Shown: positions 1 to 8,005 of the stretch, piece after piece
Layout of the letters: each line of letters begins with the position of its first letter
How positions within the stretch are numbered: the stretch's first letter is position 1
Notes under the pieces: model-generated
What the model saw: the letters and a program-made list of their open reading frames with translations, nothing else
Database searches by the model: none
Told to the model about the DNA's origin: nothing
Assembly (NCBI GenBank): GCA_040384625.1
Contig: JAZKIW010000067.1
Span: 25,684-89,683, forward strand
From: CADEEN01 sp040384625
GTDB taxonomy: Bacteria > Pseudomonadota > Gammaproteobacteria > Burkholderiales > Burkholderiaceae_C
Length of the DNA: 64,000 bases
Direction of reading: 5' to 3'
Position numbers and translations under genes: made by a program

Positions 1-737
1 GTGGCCCAGGCCATCTCGTCGGCGCAATCGGCCGGCAGGCCTTCGACGAGTTTGCGGATCAGGGCCGGCGAAAAGCCGCCATCGAGCAGCTTCTGCGTGA
101 GGCTGGCACGTTGCGGGCTGCGCTGCAGCTTCTCCATGAAGGCCAAGGCGCCGAAGCGTTCCTCGATCAGGCCCTTGACTTGGCGCAGCTCGCTCAGCAT
201 CAGCTGCTCGCGGCGTGCGCTGTCGGCGCTTTCCCGCGACGGTGCCTCGTTCGGCGCCAGGGCTGGCGTCTGCGCATAGCGGATCTCGTCGCGCAGCATG
301 GGCGGCAGGCTCGCACGGTGGGCACCGCTGGCCATCACGGGCGCATGCGGCGCGACCGCCGCGGTGGCAGCCATGCTCGAGTCTGCTGCCCGTGCAGGCT
401 GAGCTGCAGCCTGCGCCGGTTGCGCGATGTCGGCCTGGCGCCTCTTGAGCATGCGCTCGCGCACATAGTCCTGGAACGACAGCGTGCTCATCGAGAGCTC
501 TTCGACGTCCTGATGCACGTCGCTGACCGGCGCCGGTGCGGCAGCCGGCGTCGCTACCAGCGGCGCGCTGCCGCGCACCTGCTCGATCTGGGCCAGGCTT
601 TCCGGCGCCATCGCCAGCACTTCGACACCTTCGGCCGAGGGGCGCGTCGACAGCACCACGGCATCGGCGCCGAAGGCCTGACGCACCAGGGCCAGGGCCT
701 CGCGCGGTGTTTTGGCGGTGAAGCGTTTGACGTTCAT
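1..737 (-). CDS. flhF: Flagellar biosynthesis GTPase FlhF, N-terminal part (runs off the window)
   Basis: FlhF is an SRP-family GTPase that places the flagellum at the cell pole. About 245 codons are present, starting MNVKRFTAKTPREAL, which is the typical FlhF N-terminus. An Ala/Pro-rich linker follows, then the start of the helical N domain near residues 180-245. The GTP-binding NG core lies beyond base 1 and cannot be judged. The ATG overlaps the flhA stop codon (ATGA at 734-737), so it is translated as part of flhB-flhA-flhF. The family call rests on the N-terminal motif and its place behind flhA. Confidence 0.9.
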   Translation of the reverse strand, partial: MNVKRFTAKTPREALALVRQAFGADAVVLSTRPSAEGVEVLAMAPESLAQIEQVRGSAPLVATPAAAPAPVSDVHQDVEELSMSTLSFQDYVRERMLKRRQADIAQPAQAAAQPARAADSSMAATAAVAPHAPVMASGAHRASLPPMLRDEIRYAQTPALAPNEAPSRESADSARREQLMLSELRQVKGLIEERFGALAFMEKLQRSPQRASLTQKLLDGGFSPALIRKLVEGLPADCADEMAWA

Positions 738-2821
738 GCTGCTGCTCCGATAACTGAGGCAATGCGGATCGAGTGGGTGTCGGGAATTTCAGAATGGCCG
801 AGTACCTTGAGGCGCGGCGCGGCGCGCTTCAGCAGGCGCGCCATCGGTGTGCGGATCAGGTCGGGCACCAGCAGGCAGGCCGGCAGGCCGATGTCTTCCT
901 GGGCCCGCGCGGTGTCGGCGGCGCTTCGGGTCAGCGTGTCGGCCACACCCGGGTCGAGTGCCGCGCCGTGCGGGCTGGAGAGGGCCTGGGCCACCAGGCG
1001 TTCGAGCGTCGGGTCGAGCGCGATCACGTCGAGCTCCTTGGCTGGCCCGTAGATCTGCTGCACGATCGCAGGCGCCATGTGCACCCGGATGCGCTGCGCC
1101 AGTTCGTTGGCGTCGGTGACGGTGGCCGCATGCTCGGCCAGGCAGTCGACGATCGAGCGCATGTCGCGGATATGCACGCCCTCCTCCAGCAGCAGCTGAA
1201 GAACCTTTTGCAGGGTGGCGATGCCGACCATCTTGGGAATCACGTCTTCGATCAGTTTGGGTGCCAACTTCGTCACATGCTCGACCAGGGACTGGGTCTC
1301 GACGCGCCCGAGCAGGCGGGCTGCATTCACTTGCATCAAGTGTGAAAGATGGGTCGCCACGACAGTCGAGCAATCAACCACCGTAAAGCCGCTCATTTGG
1401 GCCATCTCGCGCTGGCGTTCGTCGATCCATACCGCGGGCAGGCCGAAGGCCGGGTCGGTGGTCTTGGTGCCGATCAGCTGCTGCGTCGCGCCGCCGGGGT
1501 TGATCGCCAACAGCATGCCGGGGAAGGCCTCGCCTTCGCCAATCACCGCGCCGCGCAGCGAGACGCGGTAGGCGCTCGGCTTCAGGTCCAGGTTGTCGCG
1601 GATGTGCACCGGCGGGGGCAGGAAGCCGACGTCCTGCGCGAACTTCTTGCGCACGCCCTTGATGCGGCCCAGCAGGTCGCCGCCACGCTGGGCGTCGACC
1701 AGGGTGATCAGGCGGTAGCCGACTTCCAGGCCCAGGGTGTCGACCGGGGTCAGGTCGTCCCAGCTCGCTTCGGGGTTCGCTTCGCGCTGCTCTTCGCGCG
1801 TCTTCGGTTTCGCTGCAGCGGCCTTGCGGTCGCGTTCGCGCATCGCCCAGGCGCCCCAGCCGATGCCGCCGGCGATGAGCAGGAAGACGAGGTTGGGCAT
1901 GCCCGGAATCAGCCCGAGCGCACCGATGATGCCGGCGGTGAGGGCCAGCGAACGCGGCGAGTTGAACAGTTGCGCGCGAATCTGGCTGCCGACGTCGGTG
2001 CCTTTGCCGACGCGTGAGACGACCATCGCCGCCGCCACCGAGATCAACAGGGCCGGGATCTGCGCCACCAACGCATCGCCGACCGCGAGCAGGATGTAGC
2101 TATTGGCAGCCTGGGCGGCCGACATGTCGTGCGCGATCACGCCGAAGAGGAAGCCGCCGACGATGTTGATGAACAGGATCAGCAAGCCCGCGATGGCGTC
2201 GCCCCGCACGTACTTGCTGGCACCGTCCATCGAACCGAAGAACTCAGCCTCTTCTCCCACCTCGGTGCGGCGCTGCCGGGCCTGCTCTTCGTTGATCAGG
2301 CCGGCATTCAGATCGGCGTCGATCGCCATCTGCTTGCCCGGCATCGCATCCAGCGTGAAACGCGCGCCGACCTCGGCAATGCGCTCGGCGCCCTTGGTGA
2401 CGACGATGAAGTTGATGACGACCAGGACCGCGAAGACGATCAGGCCGACGGCGAAGTTGCCGCCGATCAGGAAGTGGCCGAAGGACTCGATCACCTTGCC
2501 GGCGGCACCGGTGCCGGTGTGGCCCTCGAGCAGCACGACGCGGGTCGAGGCCACGTTGAGTGACAGGCGCAGCAGGGTGGTCACCAGCAGCACTGCGGGA
2601 AAGGCCGCGAAGTCGAGCGGCCGCACCATGTTGGCCGACACCATCATCACCATCAGCGCCATCGCGATGTTAAAGGTGAACAGGATGTCGAGGGCGAAGG
2701 CCGGCAGCGGCAACACCATCATGGCCAGCACCATGACGATGAACAGCGGTGCCATCAGGTTCTTGACGACGCCGGCGTGCGGGCCGATCAGGGCATCCAG
2801 GCGCTTCATCAGATCGTTCAC
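734..2821 (-). CDS. flhA: Flagellar export gate protein FlhA
   Basis: FlhA is the large integral membrane protein of the flagellar type III export gate; its cytoplasmic tail docks chaperone-substrate complexes. The protein is 695 aa, normal for the family. It has an N-terminal block of about eight hydrophobic segments (residues ~20-330) containing the conserved FHIPEP-type stretch near residues 150-200. A soluble C-terminal domain follows from ~350. Its ATG overlaps the stop of flhB (ATGA, 2818-2821) and its own stop overlaps the flhF start, so the three genes form a translationally coupled unit. Confidence 0.97.
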   Translation of the reverse strand: MNDLMKRLDALIGPHAGVVKNLMAPLFIVMVLAMMVLPLPAFALDILFTFNIAMALMVMMVSANMVRPLDFAAFPAVLLVTTLLRLSLNVASTRVVLLEGHTGTGAAGKVIESFGHFLIGGNFAVGLIVFAVLVVINFIVVTKGAERIAEVGARFTLDAMPGKQMAIDADLNAGLINEEQARQRRTEVGEEAEFFGSMDGASKYVRGDAIAGLLILFINIVGGFLFGVIAHDMSAAQAANSYILLAVGDALVAQIPALLISVAAAMVVSRVGKGTDVGSQIRAQLFNSPRSLALTAGIIGALGLIPGMPNLVFLLIAGGIGWGAWAMRERDRKAAAAKPKTREEQREANPEASWDDLTPVDTLGLEVGYRLITLVDAQRGGDLLGRIKGVRKKFAQDVGFLPPPVHIRDNLDLKPSAYRVSLRGAVIGEGEAFPGMLLAINPGGATQQLIGTKTTDPAFGLPAVWIDERQREMAQMSGFTVVDCSTVVATHLSHLMQVNAARLLGRVETQSLVEHVTKLAPKLIEDVIPKMVGIATLQKVLQLLLEEGVHIRDMRSIVDCLAEHAATVTDANELAQRIRVHMAPAIVQQIYGPAKELDVIALDPTLERLVAQALSSPHGAALDPGVADTLTRSAADTARAQEDIGLPACLLVPDLIRTPMARLLKRAAPRLKVLGHSEIPDTHSIRIASVIGAAA

Positions 2822-3975
2822 GCATCAACTCCGGTTGGCAGGGCCGCTTGATGCGGATCGAGTTCATCGGGCACCGGCAGCACGGGCAAGTCGCCCGGCA
2901 TCGCACCGCGGCCTGCCAGGGCCGCACGCAGCTGGTAGACATAGGCCAGCACCTGGGCCACGGCGGCGAACAGGGCGGCAGGCACCTCGCGGTCGATCTC
3001 GGCGTGGGCGTACAGCGCGCGCGCCAGCGGTGGGGCCTCAAGCACCGGCACCTTGGATTCACGCGCGATGTCGCGGATGCGCAGCGCCAGCAGGTCGGCG
3101 CCCTTGGCAACCACGCGCGGTGCGGACATCGTCGCGTCGTCGTATTTCAGGGCCACCGCATAGTGGGTCGGGTTCATGACCACCAGGTCGGCCTTGGGCA
3201 CGGCGGCCAACATGCGGCGCTTGACGCGCTCGCGCATCAGGGCCTTCATCTTGCCCTTGACCTCGACGTTGCCCTCGAGCTGCTTGTACTCTTCCTTGAG
3301 TTCCTGATGGCTCATCTTCAGGCGGTCTTGCAACCACTTGCGCTGCAGCGGCACGTCGATGAGCGCGAACACGGCCAGGGCCACCAACAGGAGCACGAAG
3401 CCGCCCTGCAGCGTCGACAGGGCCTGCCCCAGCGCCGCCGGCAGCGGCAGATCGAGCGTGGCCACGAAGGCAGGCAGTTGAGCGCGCAGGTAGAGCGCGC
3501 CGACGGCGCCGAGCACCAGGGCCAGCAGGCAGGCCTTCAGCGCGTCGCCGAACTGGTGCTTGGAAAACATGCGGCCGAGGCCGGCCAGCGGATTGAGCTT
3601 GCTGAACTTGGGGGCCAGCGGCTTGAAGGTCCAGTTCCAGCCGCCCGACGCGACGCCCGCGGCCAGGGCCACCGTCAGCATGACGCCGCCCAACGGCAGC
3701 ACGACCCACATCAGTTTCAGTCCAAGCTGGCCCAGCCGGACCAGCATCGCGTCGGGCTCGGCCAGGCTGCGCGCATCGAACTGCAGGCCGGCGGCCAGCA
3801 GGTTCTTCAGCCAGCCGCCGAATTCGGGCGCCATCGCGGCAAGCAAGGCACCGCCAGCGGCAATCGCCGCGAAGTGGCCCAGGTCACGCGAGCGGGCGAC
3901 CTGGCCGTCCTCGCGCGCCTTCTTCAGCTTGCGCTGAGAAGCGGGCAGGTTACGGTCTTGGGCGGAGTCGGCCAT
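2818..3975 (-). CDS. flhB: Flagellar export gate substrate-specificity switch protein FlhB
   Basis: FlhB controls the switch from rod/hook to filament export. The protein is 385 aa, with a basic N-terminus, four hydrophobic segments (about residues 35-50, 88-110, 145-165 and 190-210) and a cytoplasmic domain. That domain carries the self-cleavage motif NPTH at residues 268-271. The start at 3975 gives MADSAQDRNL, a normal FlhB N-terminus. It is the first gene of the coupled flhB-flhA-flhF block. A 12-bp hairpin separates it from cheZ, so it probably has its own promoter; none was convincing by eye. Confidence 0.97.
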   Translation of the reverse strand: MADSAQDRNLPASQRKLKKAREDGQVARSRDLGHFAAIAAGGALLAAMAPEFGGWLKNLLAAGLQFDARSLAEPDAMLVRLGQLGLKLMWVVLPLGGVMLTVALAAGVASGGWNWTFKPLAPKFSKLNPLAGLGRMFSKHQFGDALKACLLALVLGAVGALYLRAQLPAFVATLDLPLPAALGQALSTLQGGFVLLLVALAVFALIDVPLQRKWLQDRLKMSHQELKEEYKQLEGNVEVKGKMKALMRERVKRRMLAAVPKADLVVMNPTHYAVALKYDDATMSAPRVVAKGADLLALRIRDIARESKVPVLEAPPLARALYAHAEIDREVPAALFAAVAQVLAYVYQLRAALAGRGAMPGDLPVLPVPDELDPHQAALPTGVDA

Positions 3976-4000
3976 GGTCTCGCCATGGTGCTTGCCCCGG

Positions 4001-4038
4001 TCGAAAACTTAAGGCCGATAAGCGGGGCTTATCGGCCT
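4001..4038 (-). terminator. Probable intrinsic terminator after cheZ
   Basis: A perfect 12-bp inverted repeat (4012-4023 with 4027-4038, 3-nt loop) lies between cheZ and flhB. On the minus strand it is followed by TTAAGTTTT, as expected for a Rho-independent terminator ending the motA-motB-cheY-cheZ transcript. Each arm contains the octamer GCCGATAA, the sigma-28 -10 sequence, but neither copy has a suitable -35. Confidence 0.65.
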
Positions 4039-4055
4039 GTGTTCCGCGAACCCGT

Positions 4056-4688
4056 CTAGAAGCCGAGACTGGCCAGCAGGTCGTCGACCTCGCCCTGGTT
4101 CTGCACTACATCGGTGCGCCCGACGGCGTTCACCACCGGGCCGTTGAGCAAGGAGGTCTCGACCTTTTGCGCCTGCTCGGGTGGCGCGGCCTGCATCAGC
4201 AGCTTGAGCAGCGAGTCTTCGAGGTCGGACGCCAGGGACACAACCTTGGCGACGACCTGGCCGGTCAGGTCATGGAAGTCCTGCGCCATCATGATGTCGG
4301 TCAGGTGGGCGTCGATGCGCGCGGTGGCGGCCTCGACATCGCCGACGAAATTGATCACCGCGCCACTGGCCACCGCGCGCACCGGATCGGCGACGATGGC
4401 CGCGGCCATGCGCCGCGTCTCGACGGTGATGTGGCTGTGCTCGAGCTTGGCCTGGTCGACCGAGTTGAGCACCTTGTCGGCGGCCTCTCCGGTCTTCTTG
4501 GCGATGTAAGAAAGGCGGCTGCGCGCATCGGGCAGGCCGTCGGCCGCCTGCTGCAGCTTGGGCATCACGCCGAGCTGCTGCAGCGTGTCGTGAAGCTGGC
4601 GCGTGATGTGGCCCAGTTGCTGGAAGATCTCGGGCGAGGCCTGCGCAGCCATCTGGGGCGCCAGGGACGCCAACTCATCCATCTTCAT
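4056..4688 (-). CDS. cheZ: Phosphatase of phospho-CheY, CheZ
   Basis: CheZ dephosphorylates CheY-P and so ends the motor-switching signal. The protein is 210 aa, like E. coli CheZ (214 aa), and mostly helical. The active-site motif QDFHDLTGQV supplies D140 and Q144, equivalent to the catalytic Asp/Gln pair of E. coli. The C-terminus VDDLLASLGF is the conserved CheY-binding tail. The start follows a GGAGAA ribosome site 5 nt upstream. It is coupled with cheY in the flagellar cluster, away from cheA, which is common in Burkholderiales. Confidence 0.96.
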   Translation of the reverse strand: MKMDELASLAPQMAAQASPEIFQQLGHITRQLHDTLQQLGVMPKLQQAADGLPDARSRLSYIAKKTGEAADKVLNSVDQAKLEHSHITVETRRMAAAIVADPVRAVASGAVINFVGDVEAATARIDAHLTDIMMAQDFHDLTGQVVAKVVSLASDLEDSLLKLLMQAAPPEQAQKVETSLLNGPVVNAVGRTDVVQNQGEVDDLLASLGF

Positions 4689-4721
4689 GTTCTTCTCCGT
4701 ACAGCGGGGATGTTCAGATGG

Positions 4722-5120
4722 TCAGGCCGGCTGGGCCAGCTTCTGCATGATCTTCTGGACCTTCTCCTCCAGCGTGGCCTTGGTGAAAGGCTTGACGATG
4801 TAGCCGGCAGCACCGCTCTGCGCGGCCAGGACGATGTCTTCCTTGCGCGCCTCTGCGGTCACCATGAGCACCGGGATGTGCTTCAGGCTGTCGTCGGCCT
4901 TGACGGCCTTGAGCAGGTCGAAGCCGTTCATGTTCGGCATGTTGATATCGCTGACGACGAAGTCGAACTTCTGCGCCTTGAGCATGCCCAGCGCGATGGC
5001 ACCGTCCTCGGCCTCCTCGGCGTTGTTGCAGCCCATCTCCTTCAACAGGCCGCGCACGATGCGGCGCATGGTCGAAAAATCGTCGACGACGAGGAATTTG
5101 AGGTCGGTGGTGTTGCTCAT
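4722..5120 (-). CDS. cheY: Chemotaxis response regulator CheY (CheZ-linked copy)
   Basis: This single-domain receiver is phosphorylated by CheA and binds the flagellar switch. The protein is 132 aa, with the acidic pocket D13/D14, phospho-acceptor D58, T88 and K110 all in place and no output domain. The start at 5120 (MSNTTDLKFL) was chosen because upstream codons are Arg/Pro-rich and non-homologous. It is followed by cheZ 33 bp downstream. A sigma-28-type promoter overlaps the end of motB just upstream. A second, more divergent CheY-like protein is encoded beside cheA. Confidence 0.96.
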   Translation of the reverse strand: MSNTTDLKFLVVDDFSTMRRIVRGLLKEMGCNNAEEAEDGAIALGMLKAQKFDFVVSDINMPNMNGFDLLKAVKADDSLKHIPVLMVTAEARKEDIVLAAQSGAAGYIVKPFTKATLEEKVQKIMQKLAQPA

Positions 5121-5151
5121 GGTGGGCGGTCTTCGGCGAACGGATAGGGTT

Positions 5152-5178
5152 TTATCGGACGACCGGCGTCGGACTTGA
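5152..5178 (-). promoter_or_regulatory. Sigma-28 (FliA) type promoter for cheY-cheZ
   Basis: Reading the minus strand, TCAA (5178-5175), a 15-nt spacer and TCCGATAA (5159-5152) match the FliA consensus TAAA-N15-GCCGATAA at 3/4 and 7/8 positions. The final TAA of the -10 is the stop codon of motB. It lies 31 bp upstream of the cheY ATG. Confidence 0.65.
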
Positions 5179-6120
5179 AGCCGAAAGCGCAACCGGCGAC
5201 GCCGTCGAGGCCTGCGCATCGGCGACCAGGGTCTGGGCCAACTCGGGCGCCGTACGGAACAAGCGGTCCTCGGCATCGCGGTTCATCACGATGATGCTGA
5301 TGCGCCGGTTGCTCGCCGCCTTCGGGTCCTGCGCATCAAACAGGGTGCTCGAAGCCAGGCCCTGCACGCGCAGCACGCGGTCGTCGGGCAGGCCGCCGGC
5401 GACAAGCTCACGGCGCGAGGCGTTCGCGCGGTCGGCCGAAAGCTCCCAGTTGCTGTAGCCGCGCTCGCCGGCCGAGAACGGCTGGGCGTCGGTGTGGCCT
5501 TCGAGCGTCAAGTGGTTCGGCACCGTGCCCAGCACGATGCCGATCTCGCGCAGCAACTCGCGCATGTAGGGCTGCACGATGGCCGAGCCGCTGGCGAACA
5601 TCGGCCGGTTGTGTTCATCGGCGATCTGGATGCGCAGGCCGTCGCGCGTCATGTCCAGCTTCAGCTGCGAGGCCATCGGCGCGAGCTTGGGGCTGGCCTC
5701 GATCTTTTCCTCGACCTTCTTCTTCAGGTCTTCCAGGCGCGCGATCTCGGCCCGCACCTGTTCGGCCTTCAGGGCCTGCAGATTGACCGTGTCGCGCCGC
5801 GCTTCGATGTCGCCGCGCTTGACCTGGCCGGTGGCGCGGGTCAGGTCTTGGCCGCCGCCGCGCACTACGTGCGAGGCGTCGCCTGCACCCGAGCCCGACG
5901 CCAGCAGGGAGAGCTTCAGAGGCGAGTTGAAGTAGTCGGAGATGCCCTTCTTGTCGCCCTCGGTGGTCGAGCCGAGCAGCCACATCAGCAGGAAGAAGGC
6001 CATCATGGCCGTCACGAAGTCGGCGTAGGCGATCTTCCAGGCGCCGCCGTGATGGCCATGGCCACCCTTCTTGATCTTCTTGACGATGATCGGTTGAAGC
6101 TTTTTCGCGTCGCCTGCCAT
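5152..6120 (-). CDS. motB: Flagellar motor stator protein MotB
   Basis: MotB is the stator subunit that couples proton flow to torque and anchors the stator to peptidoglycan. The protein is 322 aa. A Lys/His-rich cytoplasmic N-terminus leads into one membrane segment (~30-50) carrying the proton-binding D34. A plug/linker region and an OmpA-like peptidoglycan-binding domain (~170-300) follow, with a Ser/Pro/Ala tail. The gene starts 11 bp after motA. Its last codons double as the cheY promoter. Confidence 0.97.
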   Translation of the reverse strand: MAGDAKKLQPIIVKKIKKGGHGHHGGAWKIAYADFVTAMMAFFLLMWLLGSTTEGDKKGISDYFNSPLKLSLLASGSGAGDASHVVRGGGQDLTRATGQVKRGDIEARRDTVNLQALKAEQVRAEIARLEDLKKKVEEKIEASPKLAPMASQLKLDMTRDGLRIQIADEHNRPMFASGSAIVQPYMRELLREIGIVLGTVPNHLTLEGHTDAQPFSAGERGYSNWELSADRANASRRELVAGGLPDDRVLRVQGLASSTLFDAQDPKAASNRRISIIVMNRDAEDRLFRTAPELAQTLVADAQASTASPVALSASSPTPVVR

Positions 6121-6131
6121 CGCTCAGCCCA

Positions 6132-6995
6132 TCACGCCTTCTTGCCTTTGACATGGCCTTCGAGTTCGGCGAAGGTCGGCCGCTCGGTCGAATACAGCAC
6201 CTTGCGCCCGAACTCGACCGCCACCTGCGGTGCATAACCCTGCATCGAGGCCAGCAGGGTGGTCTTGATGCATTGCAGCTCCTTGCCCTGCTCGTCGACC
6301 TTCTGCTCCAGCAGGCCGGCCAGCGGCTCGGCGAAGGCATAGGCCAGCAGGATGCCGAGGAAGGTGCCGACCAGAGCCGAACCGATCATGCCGCCCAGTA
6401 CTGCCGGCGGCTGCCCGACCGAGCCCATGGTGTTCACGACGCCGAGCACGGCGGCGACGATGCCGAAGGCGGGCAGCGCGCCGGCCAGGCGCTGCAGCGC
6501 GGCGACGGCGGCGTGCGCCTCGTGGTGGTGGGTCTCGATCTCGCTGTCCATCAGCGACTCGATCTCGTGCGCGTTCAGGTTGCCCGAGACCATCATGCGC
6601 AGGTAGTCGGTGATGAACTCGACCACGTGGTGGTCGCTGCCGACGGCCGCGTACTTCTTGAACAGGGGGGACTCGTGCGGGGTCTCGACGTCGTTCTCGA
6701 TCGACATCAGGCCTTCCTTGCGCGCCTTCTGCAGGATGTCGTACATCAGCGCCATCAGCTCCATGTAGCGCGCCTTGGTGTACTTGCTGCCTTTGAAGCA
6801 CAGCGCCAAGCCCTTCATGGTCGCCTTCAGCACCTTGGTCTGGTTGTTGGCCAGGAAGGCGCCGAAGGCTGCGCCGCCGATGGCGGCCATCTCGAACGGC
6901 AGCGCATGCAGCACCACGGCGATGTTGCCGCCGTGAGCGATGAAGACGCCGAAGACCGCCACGAGGGCGACGGCCCAACCGATAAGGACGAACAT
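6132..6995 (-). CDS. motA: Flagellar motor stator protein MotA
   Basis: MotA is the proton-channel stator subunit that works with MotB. The protein is 287 aa, the usual length, with four membrane segments (about 1-20, 30-50, 170-190 and 200-225) and a large cytoplasmic loop between the second and third. The start MFVLIGWAVALV matches the family. No clear Shine-Dalgarno is visible directly before the ATG. A strong sigma-28-type promoter sits about 57 bp upstream, inside the end of the methyltransferase gene, so the stator genes belong to the late flagellar class. Confidence 0.97.
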   Translation of the reverse strand: MFVLIGWAVALVAVFGVFIAHGGNIAVVLHALPFEMAAIGGAAFGAFLANNQTKVLKATMKGLALCFKGSKYTKARYMELMALMYDILQKARKEGLMSIENDVETPHESPLFKKYAAVGSDHHVVEFITDYLRMMVSGNLNAHEIESLMDSEIETHHHEAHAAVAALQRLAGALPAFGIVAAVLGVVNTMGSVGQPPAVLGGMIGSALVGTFLGILLAYAFAEPLAGLLEQKVDEQGKELQCIKTTLLASMQGYAPQVAVEFGRKVLYSTERPTFAELEGHVKGKKA

Positions 6996-7052
6996 GTTGG
7001 TGGCAGCTGGTGTTAGTGCCCCGGGGCCGCGACGGCCACGGGCTGTGCTGGG

Positions 7053-7079
7053 TTATCGGCGGGAATGGGCATTGGTTGA
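7053..7079 (-). promoter_or_regulatory. Sigma-28 (FliA) type promoter for motA-motB
   Basis: On the minus strand, TCAA (7079-7076) is separated by exactly 15 nt from GCCGATAA (7060-7053). This is a perfect -10 and a 3/4 -35 match to the FliA consensus. The TAA ending the -10 is the stop codon of the upstream methyltransferase gene. Transcription would begin a few bases downstream and read into motA. Confidence 0.75.
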
Positions 7080-7832
7080 GGCCGGCATGCCGACGCGGTA
7101 GATCCACACGCCTCGCCGCGAGGGGCCGCCGATCCGGGCCACGGGCTGGCGCCCGGGTACGGCGAATGCCAGGCTCACCAGCCAGGCGCCGGGACTCATC
7201 TCGGCTTCGGCCTTGGCGAAGGCCCGTGCCATGCTTTCCGGGCGCTGGAACAGATAGACCAGGTCGACGCCGGCCCAGGAATGGCGCCACATGTCGGCGC
7301 GCACGACCTCGGCCCAGGAACAGCGCCGCGCCGCCAGCCAGGCCAGCGGACGGCTCCATTCCACGCCTTCCAGGCGAATGTGCGGCCAGACGCAGCGCAA
7401 GGCCGACAAACCATGGCCGATCCCGCAGCCGACATCGAGCACGCGCGCCGACGGCGCCAGCGCAATGATCCGGTCCAGGCCCTCCAGCGCATGCACCGGG
7501 GTCGGGAACCAGGGCGCATCCGACCAGGCGCGCAGGGGATACGCCAGCAACAGCGGCAGCAAGGCGAGCGGCCAGCACCAGACCGGCAGCGCTGCGCCGG
7601 CAGCCAGAGCCGACAACGGAAAACCCGCGCCGACCAGGCAGCGTCGCCAGCGACCGCGCACCGCCAGGGCGCAGGCGAAGCCGGCGGCGCTCGCAATGGT
7701 GAATGCAGCGGGCGTCGAGAGGCCGAGCGCAGGTGTCGCCGACCACAGCGTCCAACCCAGCAGCCAGCTCAACAGGGCGGGCAGCGGCCAGGGCAGCGCA
7801 AGGCGTCGAACGGGCACGGTCAAGGCGCTCAT
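7053..7832 (-). CDS. Membrane-anchored class I SAM-dependent methyltransferase
   Basis: The protein is 259 aa. Three or four hydrophobic segments occupy residues ~10-100. A Rossmann-type methyltransferase domain follows, with SAM-binding motif I VLDVGCGIGHG near residue 130 and an acidic residue (GVEWS) ending strand 2. The substrate cannot be read from the sequence. It lies between flhC and motA on the same strand and would be co-transcribed with flhDC unless the hairpin at 7931-7948 stops transcription. A role in modifying a motility component is only inferred from position. Confidence 0.8.
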   Translation of the reverse strand: MSALTVPVRRLALPWPLPALLSWLLGWTLWSATPALGLSTPAAFTIASAAGFACALAVRGRWRRCLVGAGFPLSALAAGAALPVWCWPLALLPLLLAYPLRAWSDAPWFPTPVHALEGLDRIIALAPSARVLDVGCGIGHGLSALRCVWPHIRLEGVEWSRPLAWLAARRCSWAEVVRADMWRHSWAGVDLVYLFQRPESMARAFAKAEAEMSPGAWLVSLAFAVPGRQPVARIGGPSRRGVWIYRVGMPASTNAHSRR

Positions 7833-7920
7833 GCCCGCCAGTATCTGGATCGGCGCGCTGCCGCGGTCGCTGGATCAGCACCGTTTCCACCGCCTTGTCC
7901 GCAGCACGGCGTGCAGCGCA

Positions 7921-7950
7921 CCAAGAGAAGCGCGACCCGAAGGTCGCGCA
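7921..7950 (-). terminator. Possible terminator after flhC
   Basis: A 7-bp GC stem with a 4-nt loop (7931-7937 with 7942-7948; TTCG loop on the minus strand) is followed on that strand by CTTCTCTTGG. A second small hairpin (AGGCGC/GCGCCT, about 7951-7968) lies just before it. Both stand in the 173-bp gap between flhC and the methyltransferase. The T-tract is weak, so termination is likely partial. Confidence 0.4.
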
Positions 7951-8005
7951 AAGGCGCTTCGATGCGCCTGGAGGAGACAAGCGGGAATTCGGTTACGCCG
8001 ACGCG

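Noticed and set aside
734..3975. Long plus-strand open frames opposite flhA and flhB
   Set aside because: High-GC antisense shadows; the minus-strand proteins are clearly conserved.
4014..4036. GCCGATAA octamers as sigma-28 promoters for flhB or cheZ-side transcription
   Set aside because: Neither copy has a TAAA/TCAA-like -35 at 15 nt; both are explained by the terminator hairpin.
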